64,000 bases of DNA from the NCBI GenBank assembly GCA_035771165.1, contig JAWNZC010000088.1, forward strand, positions 2,941,001 to 3,005,000, read 5' to 3'. This DNA is from Paragorgia papillata. Taxonomy: Eukaryota > Cnidaria > Anthozoa > Scleralcyonacea > Coralliidae. Shown in pieces: positions 12,086 through 24,637 of this stretch. A program made the position numbers and the translations under genes. The notes under the pieces are model-generated. The model did not search any database and had not been told where the DNA came from. It saw only the letters and a program-made list of their open reading frames with translations. Position 1 is the stretch's first letter, and every line of letters begins with the position of its first letter.

Positions 12086-14462
12086 CCAAAATTGACCGCG
12101 TTTATAAAATCTCCATCTTTTTTTCAATTAACCTGATATTTGAGTATGTATTAAGAATCGGTGAGTTACAACTAAATCCAAAATATCGGACTGTTTGACT
12201 GAAACGAATTTTTTTTTACCCACATAGCTTTTATTTACTGAGCCAGTTTATACACTAGCTACACAAGACTGTCGCCCAAAATTGACCGCGTTTATAAAAT
12301 CTCCATCTTTTTTTCAATTAACCTGATATTTTGAGTATGTATTAAGAATCGGTGAGTTACAACTAAATCCAAAATATCGGACTGTTTGACTGAAACGAAA
12401 TTTTTTTTTACCCACATAGCTTTTATTTACTGAGCCAGTTTATACACCTACACAAGACTGTCGCCCAAAATTGACCGCGTTTATAAAATCTCCATCTTTT
12501 TTTCAATTAACCTGATATTTGAGTATGTATTAAGAATCGGTGAGTTACAACTAAATCCAAAATATCGGACTGTTTGACCGAAACGAATTTTTTTTACCCA
12601 CATAGCTTTTATTTACTGAGCCGGTTTATATACACCTACGCAAGACTGTCACCCAAAATTGACCGCGTTTATAAAATCTCCATCTTTTTTTCAATTAACC
12701 TGATATTTGAGTATGTATTAAGAATCGGTGAGCTACAACTAAATCCAAAATATCGGACTGTTTGACTGAAACGAAATTTTTTACCCACAAGCTTTTATTT
12801 ACTGAGCCACCTACCCAAGACTGTCGCCCAAAATTGACCGCGTTTATAAAATCTCCATCTTTTTTTCAATTAACCTGATTTTTGAGTATGTATTAAGAAT
12901 CGGTGAGTTACAACTAAATCCAAAATATCGGACTGTTTGACCGAAACGAAATTTTTTTTAACCCACATAGCTTTTATTTACTGAGCCGGTTTATCATAGC
13001 TACCCAAGAATGTCACCCAAAATTGACCGCGTTTATAATATCTCCATCTTTTTTTCAATTAACCTGATATTTGAGTATGTATTAAGAATCGGTGAGTTAC
13101 AACTAAATCCAAAATATCGGACTGTTTGACTGAAACGAAATTTTTTTTTTACCCACATAGCTTTTATTTACTGAGCCAGTTTATACACTAGCTACCCAAG
13201 ACTGTCGCCCAAAATTGACCGCGTTTATAAAATCTCCATCTTTTTTTCAATTAACCTGATATTTTAGTATGTATTAAGAATCGGTGAGTTACAACTAAAT
13301 CCAAAATATCGGACTGTTTGACTGAAACGAAATTTTTTTTTACCCACATAGCTTTTATTTACTGAGCCAGTTTATACACACTACACAAGACTGTCGCCCA
13401 AAATTGACCGCTTTTATAAAATCTCCATCTTTTTTTCAATTAACCTGATATTTGAGTATGTAGTAAGAATCGGTGAGTTACAACTAAATCCAAAATATCG
13501 GACTGTTTGACCGGAACGAATTTTTTTTTAACCCACATAGCTTTTATTTACTGAGCCGGTTTATACACCTACGCAAGACTGTCGCCCAAAATTGACCGCG
13601 TTTATAAAATCTCCATCTTTTTTTCAATTAACCTGATATTTGAGTATGTATTAAGAATCGGTGAGTTACAACTAAATCCAAAATATCGGACTGTTTGACT
13701 GAAACGAAATTTTTTTACCCACAAGCTTTTATTTACTGAGCCACCTACCCAAGACTGTCGCCCAAAATTGACCGCGTTTATAAAATCTCCATCTTTTTTT
13801 CAATTAACCTGATATTTGAGTATGTATTAAGAATCGGTGAGTTACAACTAAATCCAAAATATCGGACTGTTTGACCGAAACGAAATTTTTTTTACCCACA
13901 TAGCTTTTATTTACTGAGCCGGTTTATCATAGCTACCCAAGAATGTCACCCAAAATTGACCGCGTTTATAAAATCTCCATCTTTTTTTCAATTAACCTGA
14001 TATTTGAGTATGTATTAAGAATCGGTGAGTTACAACTAAATCCAAAATATCGGACTGTTTGACTGAAACGAAATTTTTTTTTACCCACATAGCTTTTATT
14101 TACTGAGCCAGGTTTATACACTAGCTACACAAGACTGTCGCCCAAAATTGACCGCTTTTATAAAATCTCCATCTTTTTTTCAATTAACCTGATATTTGAG
14201 TATGTATTAAGAATCGGTGAGTTACAACTAAATCCAAAATATCGGACTGTTTGACCGGAACGAATTTTTTTTACCCACATAGCTTTTATTTACTGAGCCC
14301 GTTTATACACCTACGCAAGACTGTCGCCCAAAATTGACCGCGTTTATAAAATCTCCATCTTTTTTTCAATTAACTTGATATTTGAGTATGTATTAAGAAT
14401 CGGTGAGCTACAACTAAATCCAAAATATCGGACTGTTTGACTGAAACGAAATTTTTTTTACC

Positions 14463-17400
14463 CACAAGCTTTTATTTACTGAGCCACCTACCCAAGACTG
14501 TCGCCCAAAATTGACCGCGTTTATAAAATCTCCATCTTTTTTTCAATTAACCTGATTTTTGAGTATGTATTAAGAATCGGTGAGTTACAACTAAATCCAA
14601 AATATCGGACTGTTTGACCGAAACGAAAATTTTTTTACCCACATAGCTTTTATTTACTGAGCCGGTTTATCATAGCTACCCAAGACTGTCGCCCAAAATT
14701 GACCGCGTTTATAAAATCTCCATCTTTTTTACAATTAACCTGATATTTGAGTATGTATTAAGAATCGGTGAGCTACAACTAAATCCAAAATATCGGACTG
14801 TTTGACTGAAACGAAATTTTTTTTACCCACAAGCTTTTATTTACTGAGCCACCTACCCAAGACTGTCGCCCAAAATTGACCGCGTTTATAAAATCTCCAT
14901 CTTTTTTTCAATTAACCTGATTTTTGAGTATGTATTAAGAATCGGTGAGTTACAACTAAATCCAAAATATCGGACTGTTTGACCGAAACGAAATTTTTTT
15001 TACCCACATAGCTTTTATTTACTGAGCCGGTTTATCATACCCAAGACTGTCACCCAAAATTGACCGCGTTTATAAAATCTCCATCTTTTTTACAATTAAC
15101 CTGATATTTGAGTATGTATTAAGAATCGGTGAGTTACAACTAAATCCAAAATATCGGACTGTTTGACTGAAACGAAATTTTTTTACCCACAAGCTTTTAT
15201 TTACTGAGCCACCTACCCAAGACTGTCGCCCAAAATTGACCGCGTTTATAAAATCTCCATCTTTTTTCAATTAACCTGATTTTTGAGTATGTATTAAGAA
15301 TCGGTGAGTTACAACTAAATCCAAAATATCGGTCTGTTTGACCGAAACGAAATTTTTTTTACCCACATAGCTTTTATTTACTGAGCCGGTTTATACACCT
15401 ACCCAAGACTGTCGCCCAAAATTGACCGCGTTTATAAAATCTCCATCTTTTTTTCAATTAACCTGATATTTGAGTATGTATTAAGAATCGGTGAGTTACA
15501 ACTAAATCCAAAATATCGGACTGTTTGACTGAAACGAAATTTTTTTACCCACAAGCTTTTATTTACTGAGCCACCTACCCAAGACTGTCGCCCAAAATTG
15601 ACCGCGTTTATAAAATCTCCATCTTTTTTACAATTAACCTGATATTTGAGTATGTATTAAGAATCGGTGAGTTACAACTAAATCCAAAATATCGGACTGT
15701 TTGACCGAAACGAAATTTTTTTTACCCACATAGCTTTTATTTACTGAGCCGGTTTATCATAGCTACCCAAGACTGTCGCCCAAAATTGACCGCGTTTATA
15801 AAATCTCCATCTTTTTTTCAATTAACCTGATATTTTAGTATGTATTAAGAATCGGTGAGCTACAACTAAATCCAAAATATCGGACTGTTTGACTGAAACG
15901 AAATTTTTTTACCCACAAGCTTTTATTTACTGAGCCACCTACCCAAGACTGCCGCCCAAAATTGACCGCGTTTATAAAATCTCCATCTTTTTTTCAATTA
16001 ACCTGATTTTTGAGTATGTATTAAGAATCGGTGAGTTACAACTAAATCCAAAATATCGGACTGTTTGACCGAAACGAATTTTTTTTTACCCACATAGCTT
16101 TTATTTACTGAGCCGGTTTATCATAGCTACCCAAGACTGTCACCCAAAATTGACCGCGTTTATAAAATCTCCATCTTTTTTACAATTAAACTGATATTTG
16201 AGTATGTATTAAGAATCGGTGAGCTACAACTAAATCCAAAATATCGGACTGTTTGACTGAAACGAAATTTTTTTTACCCACAAGCTTTTATTTACTGAGC
16301 ACCTACCCAAGACTGTCGCCCAAAATTGACCGCGTTTATAAAATCTCCATCTTTTTTTCAATTAACCTGATTTTTGAGTATGTATTAAGTATCGGTGAGT
16401 TACAACTAAATCCAAAATATCGGACTGTTTGACCGAAACGAAAATTTTTTTACCCACATAGCTTATATTTACTGAGCCGGTTTATCATAGCTACCCAAGA
16501 ATGTCACCCAAAATTGACCGCGTTTATAAAATCTCCATCTTTTTTTCAATTAACCTGATATTTGAGTATGTATTAAGAATCGGTGAGCTACAACTAAATC
16601 CAAAATATCGGACTGTTTGACTGAAACGAAATTTTTTTACCCACAAGCTTTTATTTACTGAGCCACCTACCCAAGACTGTCGCCCAAAATTGACCGCGTT
16701 TATAAAATCTCCATCTTTTTTCAATTAACCTGATTTTTGAGTATGTATTAAGAATCGGTGAGTTACAACTAAATCCAAAATATCGGACTGTTTGACCGAA
16801 ACGAAATTTTTTTTACCCACATAGCTTTTATTTACTGAGCCGGTTTATACACCTACCCAAGACTGTCGCCCAAAATTGACCGCGTTTATAAAATCTCCAT
16901 CTTTTTTTCAATTAACCTGATATTTTAGTATGTATTAAGAATCGGTGAGTTACAACTAAATCCAAAATATCGGACTGTTTGACTGAAACGAAATTTTTTT
17001 ACCCACAAGCTTTTATTTACTGAGCCACCTACCCAAGACTGTCGCCCAAAATTGACCGCGTTTATAAAATGTCCATCTTTTTTACAATTAACCTGATATT
17101 TGAGTATGTATTAAGAATCGGTGAGTTACAACTAAATCCAAAATATCGGACTGTTTGACCGAAACGAAATTTTTTTTACCCACATAGCTTTTATTTACTG
17201 AGCCGGTTTATCATAGCTACCCAAGACTGTCACCCAAAATTGACCGCGTTTATAAAATCTCCATCTTTTTTTCAATTAACCTGATATTTGAGTATGTATT
17301 AAGAATCGGTGAGCTACAACTAAATCCAAAATATCGGACTGTTTGACTGAAACGAAATTTTTTTACCCACAAGCTTTTATTTACTGAGCCACCTACCCAA

Positions 17401-18100
17401 GACTGTCGCCCAAAATTGACCGCGTTTATAAAATCTCCATCTTTTTTTCAATTAACCTGATTTTTGAGTATGTATTAAGAATCGGTGAGTTACAACTAAA
17501 TCCAAAATATCGGACTGTTTGACCGAAACGAAATTTTTTTTTACCCACATAGCTTTTATTTACTGAGCCGGTTTATCATAGCTACCCAAGAATGTCACCC
17601 AAAATTGACCGCGTTTATAAAATCTCCATCTTTTTTTCAATTAACCTGATATTTGAGTATGTATTAAGAATCGGTGAGCTACAACTAAATCCAAAATATC
17701 GGACTGTTTGACTGAAACGAAATTTTTTTTACCCACAAGCTTTTATTTACTGAGCCACCTACCCAAGACTGTCGCCCAAAATTGACCGCGTTTATAAAAT
17801 CTCCATCTTTTTTTCAATTAACCTGATTTTTGAGTATGTATTAAGAATCGGTGAGTTACAACTAAATCCAAAATATCGGACTGTTTGACCGAAACGAAAT
17901 TTTTTTTACCCACATAGCTTTTATTTACTGAGCCGGTTTATACACCTACCCAAGACTGTCGCCCAAAATTGACCGCGTTTATAAAATCTCCATCTTTTTT
18001 TCAATTAACTTGATATTTGAGTATGTATTAAGAATCGGTGAGTTACAACTAAATCCAAAATATCGGACTGTTTGACTGAAACGAAAATTTTTTTTGACCC
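14463..18100 (+). repeat. S-L dimer higher-order array, ~363-bp period (longest run)
   Basis: Ten successive S junctions lie at 14463, 14828, 15188, 15550, 15914, 16279, 16642, 17004, 17368 and 17734, spaced 360-366 bp. This is strict S-L alternation over more than 3.2 kb. It is bounded on each side by a longer S-LLL step (13720 to 14463, and 17734 to 18473). L partners mix the 'tcatagcta' and 'acaccta' junctions, so the dimers are not identical. The 16279 copy has the 'gagcacctaccc' one-base deletion otherwise seen at the left edge. Confidence 0.9.
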
Positions 18101-18472
18101 ACATAGCTTTTATTTACTGAGCGTTTATACACTAGCTACACAAGACTGTCGCCCAAAATTGACCGCTTTTATAAAATCTCCATCTTTTTTTCAATTAACC
18201 TGATATTTGAGTATGTATTAAGAATCGGTGAGTTACAACTAAATCCAAAATATCGGACTGTTTGACCGGAACGAATTTTTTTTTACCCACATAGCTTTTA
18301 TTTACTGAGCCTGTTTATACACCTACGCAAGACTGTCGCCCAAAATTGACCGCGTTTATAAAATCTCCATCTTTTTTTCAATTAACCTGATATTTAGTAT
18401 GTATTAAGAATCGGTGAGTTACAACTAAATCCAAAATATCGGACTGTTTGACTGAAACGAAATTTTTTTACC

Positions 18473-19770
18473 CACAAGCTTTTATTTACTGAGCCACCTA
18501 CCCAAGACTGTCGCCCAAAATTGACCGCGTTTATAAAATCTCCATATTTTTTTCAATTAACCTGATTTTGAGTATGTATTAAGAATCGGTGAGTTACAAC
18601 TAAATGCAAAATATCGGACTGTTTGACCGAAACGAAATTTTTTTTACCCACATACCTTATATTTACTGAGCCGGTTTATCATAGCTACCCAAGAATGTCA
18701 CCCAAAATTGACCGCGTTTATAAAATCTCCATCTTTTTTACAATTAACCTGATATTTGAGTACGTATTAAGAATCGGTGAGTTACAACTAAATCCAAAAT
18801 ATCGGACTGTTTGACCGAAACGAAATTTTTTTTACCCACATAGCTTTTATTTATTGAGCCAGGTTTATACACCTACCCAAGACTGTCGCCCAAAATTGAC
18901 CGCGTTTATAAAATCTCCATCTTTTTTTCAATTAACCTGATATTTGAGTATGTATTAAGAATCGGTGAGTTACAACTAAATCCAAAATATCGGACTGTTT
19001 GACCGGAACGAATTTTTTTTTACCCACATAGCTTTTATTTACTGAGCCTGTTTATACACCTACGCAAGACTGTCGCCCAAAATTGACCGCGTTTATAAAA
19101 TCTCCATCTTTTTTCAATTAACCTGATATTTGAGTATGTATTAAGAATCGGTGAGTTACAACTAAATCCAAAATATCGGACTGTTTGACTGAAACGAATT
19201 TTTTTTAACCCACATAGCTTTTATTTACTGAGCCGGTTTATACACCTACCCAAGACTGTCGCCCAAAATTGACCGCGTTTATAAAATCTCCATCTTTTTT
19301 ACAATTAACCTGATATTTGAGTATGTATTAAGAATCGGTGAGTTACAACTAAATCCAAAATATCGGACTGTTTGACCGAAACGAATTTTTTTTACCCACA
19401 TAGCTTTTATTTACTGAGCCTGTTTATACACCTAGGCAAGACTGTCGCCCAAAATTGACCGCGTTTATAAAATCTCCATCTTTTTTTCAATTAACCTGAT
19501 TTTTGAGTATGTATTAAGAATCGGTGAGTTACAACTAAATCCAAAATATCGGACTGTTTGACCGAAACGAAATTTTTTTTACCCACATACCTTATATTTA
19601 CTGAGCCGGTTTATCATAGCTACCCAAGAATGTCACCCAAAATTGACCGCGTTTATTAAATCTCCATCTTTTTTACAATTAACCTGATATTTGAGTACGT
19701 ATTAAGATTCGGTGAGTTACAACTAAATCCAAAATATCGGACTGTTTGACCGAAACGAAATTTTTTTTAC
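18473..19770 (+). repeat. 1.86-kb duplication, copy 1
   Basis: S junctions at 18473 and 20336 are 1863 bp apart. Both are followed by 'gattttgagtatg' and the rare 'aaatgcaaaat' (18602 and 20465). Further right the offset falls to about 1677 bp: the unusual 'cctaggcaag' is at 19431 and 21108, and 'cataccttatatttac' near 19585 and 21262. One monomer has therefore been lost or gained between the copies. Confidence 0.8.
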
Positions 19771-20335
19771 CCACATAGCTTTTATTTACTGAGCCGGTTT
19801 ATACACCTACCCAAGACTGTCGCCCAAAATTGACCGCGTTTATAAAATATCCATCTTTTTTTCAATTAACTTGATATTTGGGTATGTATTAAGAATCGGT
19901 GAGTTACAACTAAATCCAAAATATCGGACTGTTTGACTGAAACGAAATTTTTTTTGACCCACATACCTTTTATTTACTGAGCGGGTTTATACACTAGCTA
20001 CACAAGACTGTCGCCGAAAATTGACCGCTTTTATAAAATCTCCATCTTTTTTTCAATTAACCTGATATTTGAGTATGTAGTAAGAATCGGTGAGTTACAA
20101 CTAAATCCAAAATATCGGACTGTTTGACCGGAACGAATTTTTTTTTACCCACATAGCTTTTATTTACTGAGCCTGTTTATACACCTACGCAAGACTGTCG
20201 CCCAAAATTGACCGCGTTTATAAAATCTCCATCTTTTTTTCAATTAACTTGATATTTGAGTATGTATTAAGAATCGGTGAGCTACAACTAAATCCAAAAT
20301 ATCGGACTGTTTGACTGAAACGAAATTTTTTTACC

Positions 20336-21420
20336 CACAAGCTTTTATTTACTGAGCCACCTACCCAAGACTGTCGCCCAAAATTGACCGCGTTTATAAA
20401 ATCTCCATATTTTTTTCAATTAACCTGATTTTGAGTATGTATTAAGAATCGGTGAGTTACAACTAAATGCAAAATATCGGACTGTTTGACCGAAACGAAA
20501 TTTTTTTTACCCACATAGCTTCTATTTACTGAGCCGGTTTATCATAGCTACCCAAGAATGTCACCCAAAATTGACCGCGTTTATAAAATCTCCATCTTTT
20601 TTACAATTAACCTGATATTTGAGTACGTATTAAGAATCGGTGAGTTACAACTAAATCCAAAATATCGGACTGTTTGACCGAAACGAAATTTTTTTTACCC
20701 ACATAGCTTTTATTTATTGAGCCAGGTTTATACACCTACACAAGACTGTCGCCCAAAATTGACCGCTTTTATAAAATCTCCATCTTTTTTTCAATTAACC
20801 TGATATTTGAGTATGTAGTAAGAATCGGTGAGTTACAACTAAATCCAAAATATCGGACTGTTTGACGGAACGAATTTTTTTTTACCCACATAGCTTTTAT
20901 TTACTGAGCCTGTTTATACACCTACGCAAGACTGTCGCCCAAAATTGACCGCGTTTATAAAATCTCCATCTTTTTTACAATTAACCTGATATTTGAGTAC
21001 GTATTAAGAATCGGTGAGTTACAACTAAATCCAAAATATCGGACTGTTTGACGGGAACGAATTTTTTTTAACCCACATAGCTTTTATTTACTGAGCCTGT
21101 TTATACACCTAGGCAAGACTGTCGCCCAAAATTGACCGCGTTTATAAAATCTCCATCTTTTTTTCAATTAACCTGATTTTTGAGTATGTATTAAGAATCG
21201 GTGAGTTACAACTAAATCCAAAATATCGGACTGTTTGACCGAAACGAAATTTTTTTTACCCACATACCTTATATTTACTGAGCCGGTTTATCATAGCTAC
21301 CCAAGAATGTCACCCAAAATTGACCGCGTTTATAAAATCTCCATCTTTTTTTCAATTAACCTGATATTTTAGTATGTATTAAGAATCGGTGAGTTACAAC
21401 TAAATCCAAAATATCGGACT
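20336..21420 (+). repeat. 1.86-kb duplication, copy 2
   Basis: Partner of 18473-19770, sharing 'aaatgcaaaat', 'cctaggcaag' and the 'cataccttatatttac' variant. It is one monomer shorter in its right half. After about 21320 it enters different monomers ('gatattttag', then an S copy with 'acccgcaag' at 21448). Confidence 0.78.
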
Positions 21421-21644
21421 GTTTGACTGAAACGAAATTTTTTTACCCGCAAGCTTTTATTTACTGAGCCACCTAACCAAGACTGTCGCCCAAAATTGAC
21501 CGCGTTTATAAAATCTCCATCTTTTTTACAATTAACCTGATATTTGAGTACGTATTAAGAATCAGTGAGTTACAACTAAATCCAAAATATCGGACTGTTT
21601 GACCGAAACGAATTTTTTTTTACCCACATAGCTTCTATTTACTG

Positions 21645-21680
21645 ACCCGGTTTATCATAGCTACCCAAAATTGACCGCGT
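21645..21680 (+). repeat. Deleted L junction: 'agctacccaaaattgacc'
   Basis: The bases 'agaatgtcaccc' that normally lie between 'ctaccc' and 'aaaattg' are missing, leaving an L monomer of about 176 bp. The deletion lies between short direct repeats ('accca'), a common slippage signature. Similar deletions occur at about 31150, 52680 and 56019. Confidence 0.8.
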
Positions 21681-22859
21681 TTATAAAATCTCCATCTTTT
21701 TTACAATTAACCTGATATTTGAGTACGTATTAAGAATCGGTGAGTTACAACTAAATCCAAAATATCGGACTGTTTGACCGAAACGATTTTTTTTTACCCG
21801 CATAGCTTTTATTTACTGAGCCGGTTTATACACTAGCTACCCAAGACTGTCGCCCAAAATTGACCGCGTTTATAAAATCTCCATCTTTTTTTCAATTAAC
21901 CTGATATTTTAGTATGTATTAAGAATCGGTGAGTTACAACTAAATCCAAAATATCGGACTGTTTGACTGAAACGAAATTTTTTTACCCACAAGCTTTTAT
22001 TTATTGAGCCACCTACCCAAGACTGTCGCCCAAAATTGACCGCGTTTATAAAATCTCCATCTTTTTTTCAATTAACCTGATATTTGAGTATGTATTAAGA
22101 ATCGGTGAGTTACAACTAAATCCAAAATATCGGACTGTTTGACCGAAACGAAATTTTTTTTTACCCACATAGCTTTTATTTACTGAGCCGGTTTATACAC
22201 CTACGCAAGACTGTCGCCCAAAATTGACCGCGTCTATAAAATCTCCATCTTTTTTTCAATTAACCTGATATTTTAGTATGTATTAAGAATCGGTGAGTTA
22301 CAACTAAATCCAAAATATCGGACTGTTTGACTGAAACGAAATTTTTTTACCCACAAGCTTTTATTTACTGAGCCACCTACCCAAGACTGTCGCCCAAAAT
22401 TGACCGCGTTTATAAAATCTCCATCTTTTTTTCAATTAACCTGATTTTTGAGTATGTATTAAGAATCGGTGAGTTACAACTAAATCCAAAATATCGGACT
22501 GTTTGACCGAAACGAAATTTTTTTTACCCACATAGCTTCTATTTACTGAGCCGGTTTATCATAGCTACCCAAGAATGTCACCCAAAATTGACCGCGTTTA
22601 TAAAATCTCCATCTTTTTTTCAATTAACTTGATATTTGAGTATGTATTAAGAATCGGTGAGTTACAACTAAATCCAAAATATCGGACTGTTTGACCGGAA
22701 CGAATTTTTTTTTACCCACATAGCTTTTATTTACTGAGCCTGTTTATACACCTACGCAAGACTGTCGCCCAAAATTGACCGCGTTTATAAAATCTCCATC
22801 TTTTTTTCAATTAACTTGATATTTGAGTATGTATTAAGAATCGGTGAGCTACAACTAAA

Positions 22860-23560
22860 TCCAAAATATCGGACTGTTTGACTGAAACGAAATTTTTTTA
22901 CCCACAAGCTTTTATTTACTGAGCCACCTACCCAAGACTGTCGCCCAAAATTTGCCGCGTTTATAAAATCTCCATCTTCTTTTCAATTAACCTGATTTTT
23001 GAGTATGTATTAAGTATCGGTGAGTTACAACTAAATCCAAAATATCGGACTGTTTGACCGAAACGAAAATTTTTTTACCCACATAGCTTTTATTTACTGA
23101 GCCGGTTTATACACCTACCCAAGACTGTCGCCCAAAATTGACCGCGTTTATAAAATATCCTATCTCCATCTTTTTTTCCAATTAACCGGATATTTGAGAA
23201 GGTATTAAGAAACGGTGAGTTACAACTAAATCCAAAATATCGGACTGGTTGACTGAAACGAATTTTTTTTCTTCCCACATAGCTTTTATTTACTGAGCCG
23301 GTTTATACACCTACCCAAGACTGTCGCCCAAAATTGACCGCGTTTATAAAATATCGTATCTCCATCTTTTTTTCCAATTAACCTGATATTTGAGAATGTA
23401 TTAAGAAACGGTGAGTTACAACTAAATCCAAAATATCGGACTGTTTGACTGAAACGAAATTTTTTTTCTACCCACATAGCTTTTATTTACTGAGCCGATT
23501 TATACACCTACCCAAGACTGTCGCCCAAAATTGACCGCGTTTATAAAATCTCCATCTTTT
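22860..23560 (+). repeat. Long-range duplicate with X doublet, copy 1 (9304-bp offset)
   Basis: S at 22903, one L, two X copies, then an L with the rare 'gagccgatttatacacc'. The same order occurs at 32208, 32438, 32634 and 32794, a constant offset of about 9303-9305 bp. The first X has 'atcctat' and 'gagaaggtatt', the second 'atcgtat' and 'gagaatgtatt', in both places. Confidence 0.85.
23134..23526 (+). repeat. X-X doublet
   Basis: Two adjacent X monomers of 196 and 197 bp (anchors 23134, 23330, 23527). The first carries 'atcctat' and 'gagaaggtatt', the second 'atcgtat' and 'gagaatgtatt'. The second ends in 'tttttctacccac' and not 'cttcccac'. Confidence 0.9.
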
Positions 23561-24232
23561 TTTCAATTAACCTGATATTTTAGTATGTATTAAGAATCGG
23601 TGAGTTACAACTAAATCCAAAATATCGGACTGTTTGACTGAAACGAAATTTTTTTTACCCACAAGCTTTTATTTACTGAGCCACCCTACCCAAGACTGTC
23701 GCCCAAAATTGACCGCGTTTATAAAATCTCCATCTTTTTTTCAATTAACCTGATTTTTGAGTATGTATTAAGAATCGGTGAGTTACAACTAAATCCAAAA
23801 TATCGGACTGTTTGACCGAAACGAAATTTTTTTTACCCACATAGCTTTTATTTACTGAGCCGGTTTATCATAGCTACCCAAGACTGTCACCCAAAATTGA
23901 CCGCGTTTATAAAATCTCCATCTTTTTTTCAATTAACCTGATATTTGAGTATGTATTAAGAATCGGTGAGTTACAACTAAATCCAAAATATCGGACTGTT
24001 TGACCGAAAACGAATTTTTTTTTTACCCACATAGCTTTTATTTACTGAGCCTGTTTATACACCTACCCAAGACTGTCGCCCAAAATTGACCGCGTTTATA
24101 AAATCTCCATCTTTTTTTCAATTAACTTGATATTTGAGTATGTATTAAGAATCGGTGAGTTACAACTAAATCCAAAATATCGGACTGTTTGACTGAAACG
24201 AAATTTTTTTTACCCACATAGCTTTTATTTAC

Positions 24233-24252
24233 TGAGCCACCTACCCAAGACT
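24233..24252 (+). repeat. Hybrid junction: L-type start, S-type end
   Basis: 'cacatagctt' (L) is followed by 'gagccacctaccc' (S), the reciprocal of the hybrids at 10737 and 12035. Another copy with this order is at about 56339, and a degenerate one at about 63020. Confidence 0.8.
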
Positions 24253-24445
24253 GTCGCCCAAAATTGACCGCGTTTATAAAATCTCCATCTTTTTTCAATT
24301 AACCTGATTTTTGAGTATGTATTAAGAATCGGTGAGTTACAACTAAATCCAAAATATCGGACTGTTTGACCGAAACGAAATTTTTTTTACCCACATAGCT
24401 TTTATTTACAGAGCCGGTTTATACACCTACCCAAGACTGTCGCCC

Positions 24446-24637
24446 AAAATTGACCGCGTTTATAAAATATCTCCATCTTTTTTTCCAATTAACCTGATAT
24501 TTGAGTATGTATTAAGAAATCGGTGAGTTACAACTAAATCCAAAATATCGGACTGTTTGACTGAAACGAATTTTTTTTCTACCCACATAGCTTTTATTTA
24601 CTGAGCCGGTTTATACACCTACCCAAGACTGTCGCCC
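24446..24637 (+). repeat. X-like intermediate monomer (192 bp)
   Basis: It has 'aaaatatctccatc' with only two extra bases, the extra C ('tttccaatt'), and 'attaagaaatcgg', which looks midway between the L and X forms. It could be a partial X produced by exchange, or a step in the origin of X. Confidence 0.75.

Larger units (their letters stand above)
8111..13719 (+). repeat. L-dominated stretch with few S monomers
   Basis: Only three ordinary S junctions occur (8673, 11858 and 12786), against about 30 copies in total. L subtypes include the 'gaccgctttta' and 'tgtagtaag' form near 8365-8420 and 9105-9160 and the 'cataccttatatttac' form near 9600. The first X monomer lies here. Two hybrid junctions occur at 10737 and 12035. 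A shortened L junction 'gagccttatacacagct' is at about 11320, and an extra 'ta' ('tttatatacacct') is at about 12625. Confidence 0.75.

Noticed and set aside
12574..12765. Plus-strand open frame of 63 codons, with a relative at 18623-18814
   Set aside because: Same explanation: it spans one satellite monomer and opens only because of local indels. Neighbouring copies have stops in the same frame.
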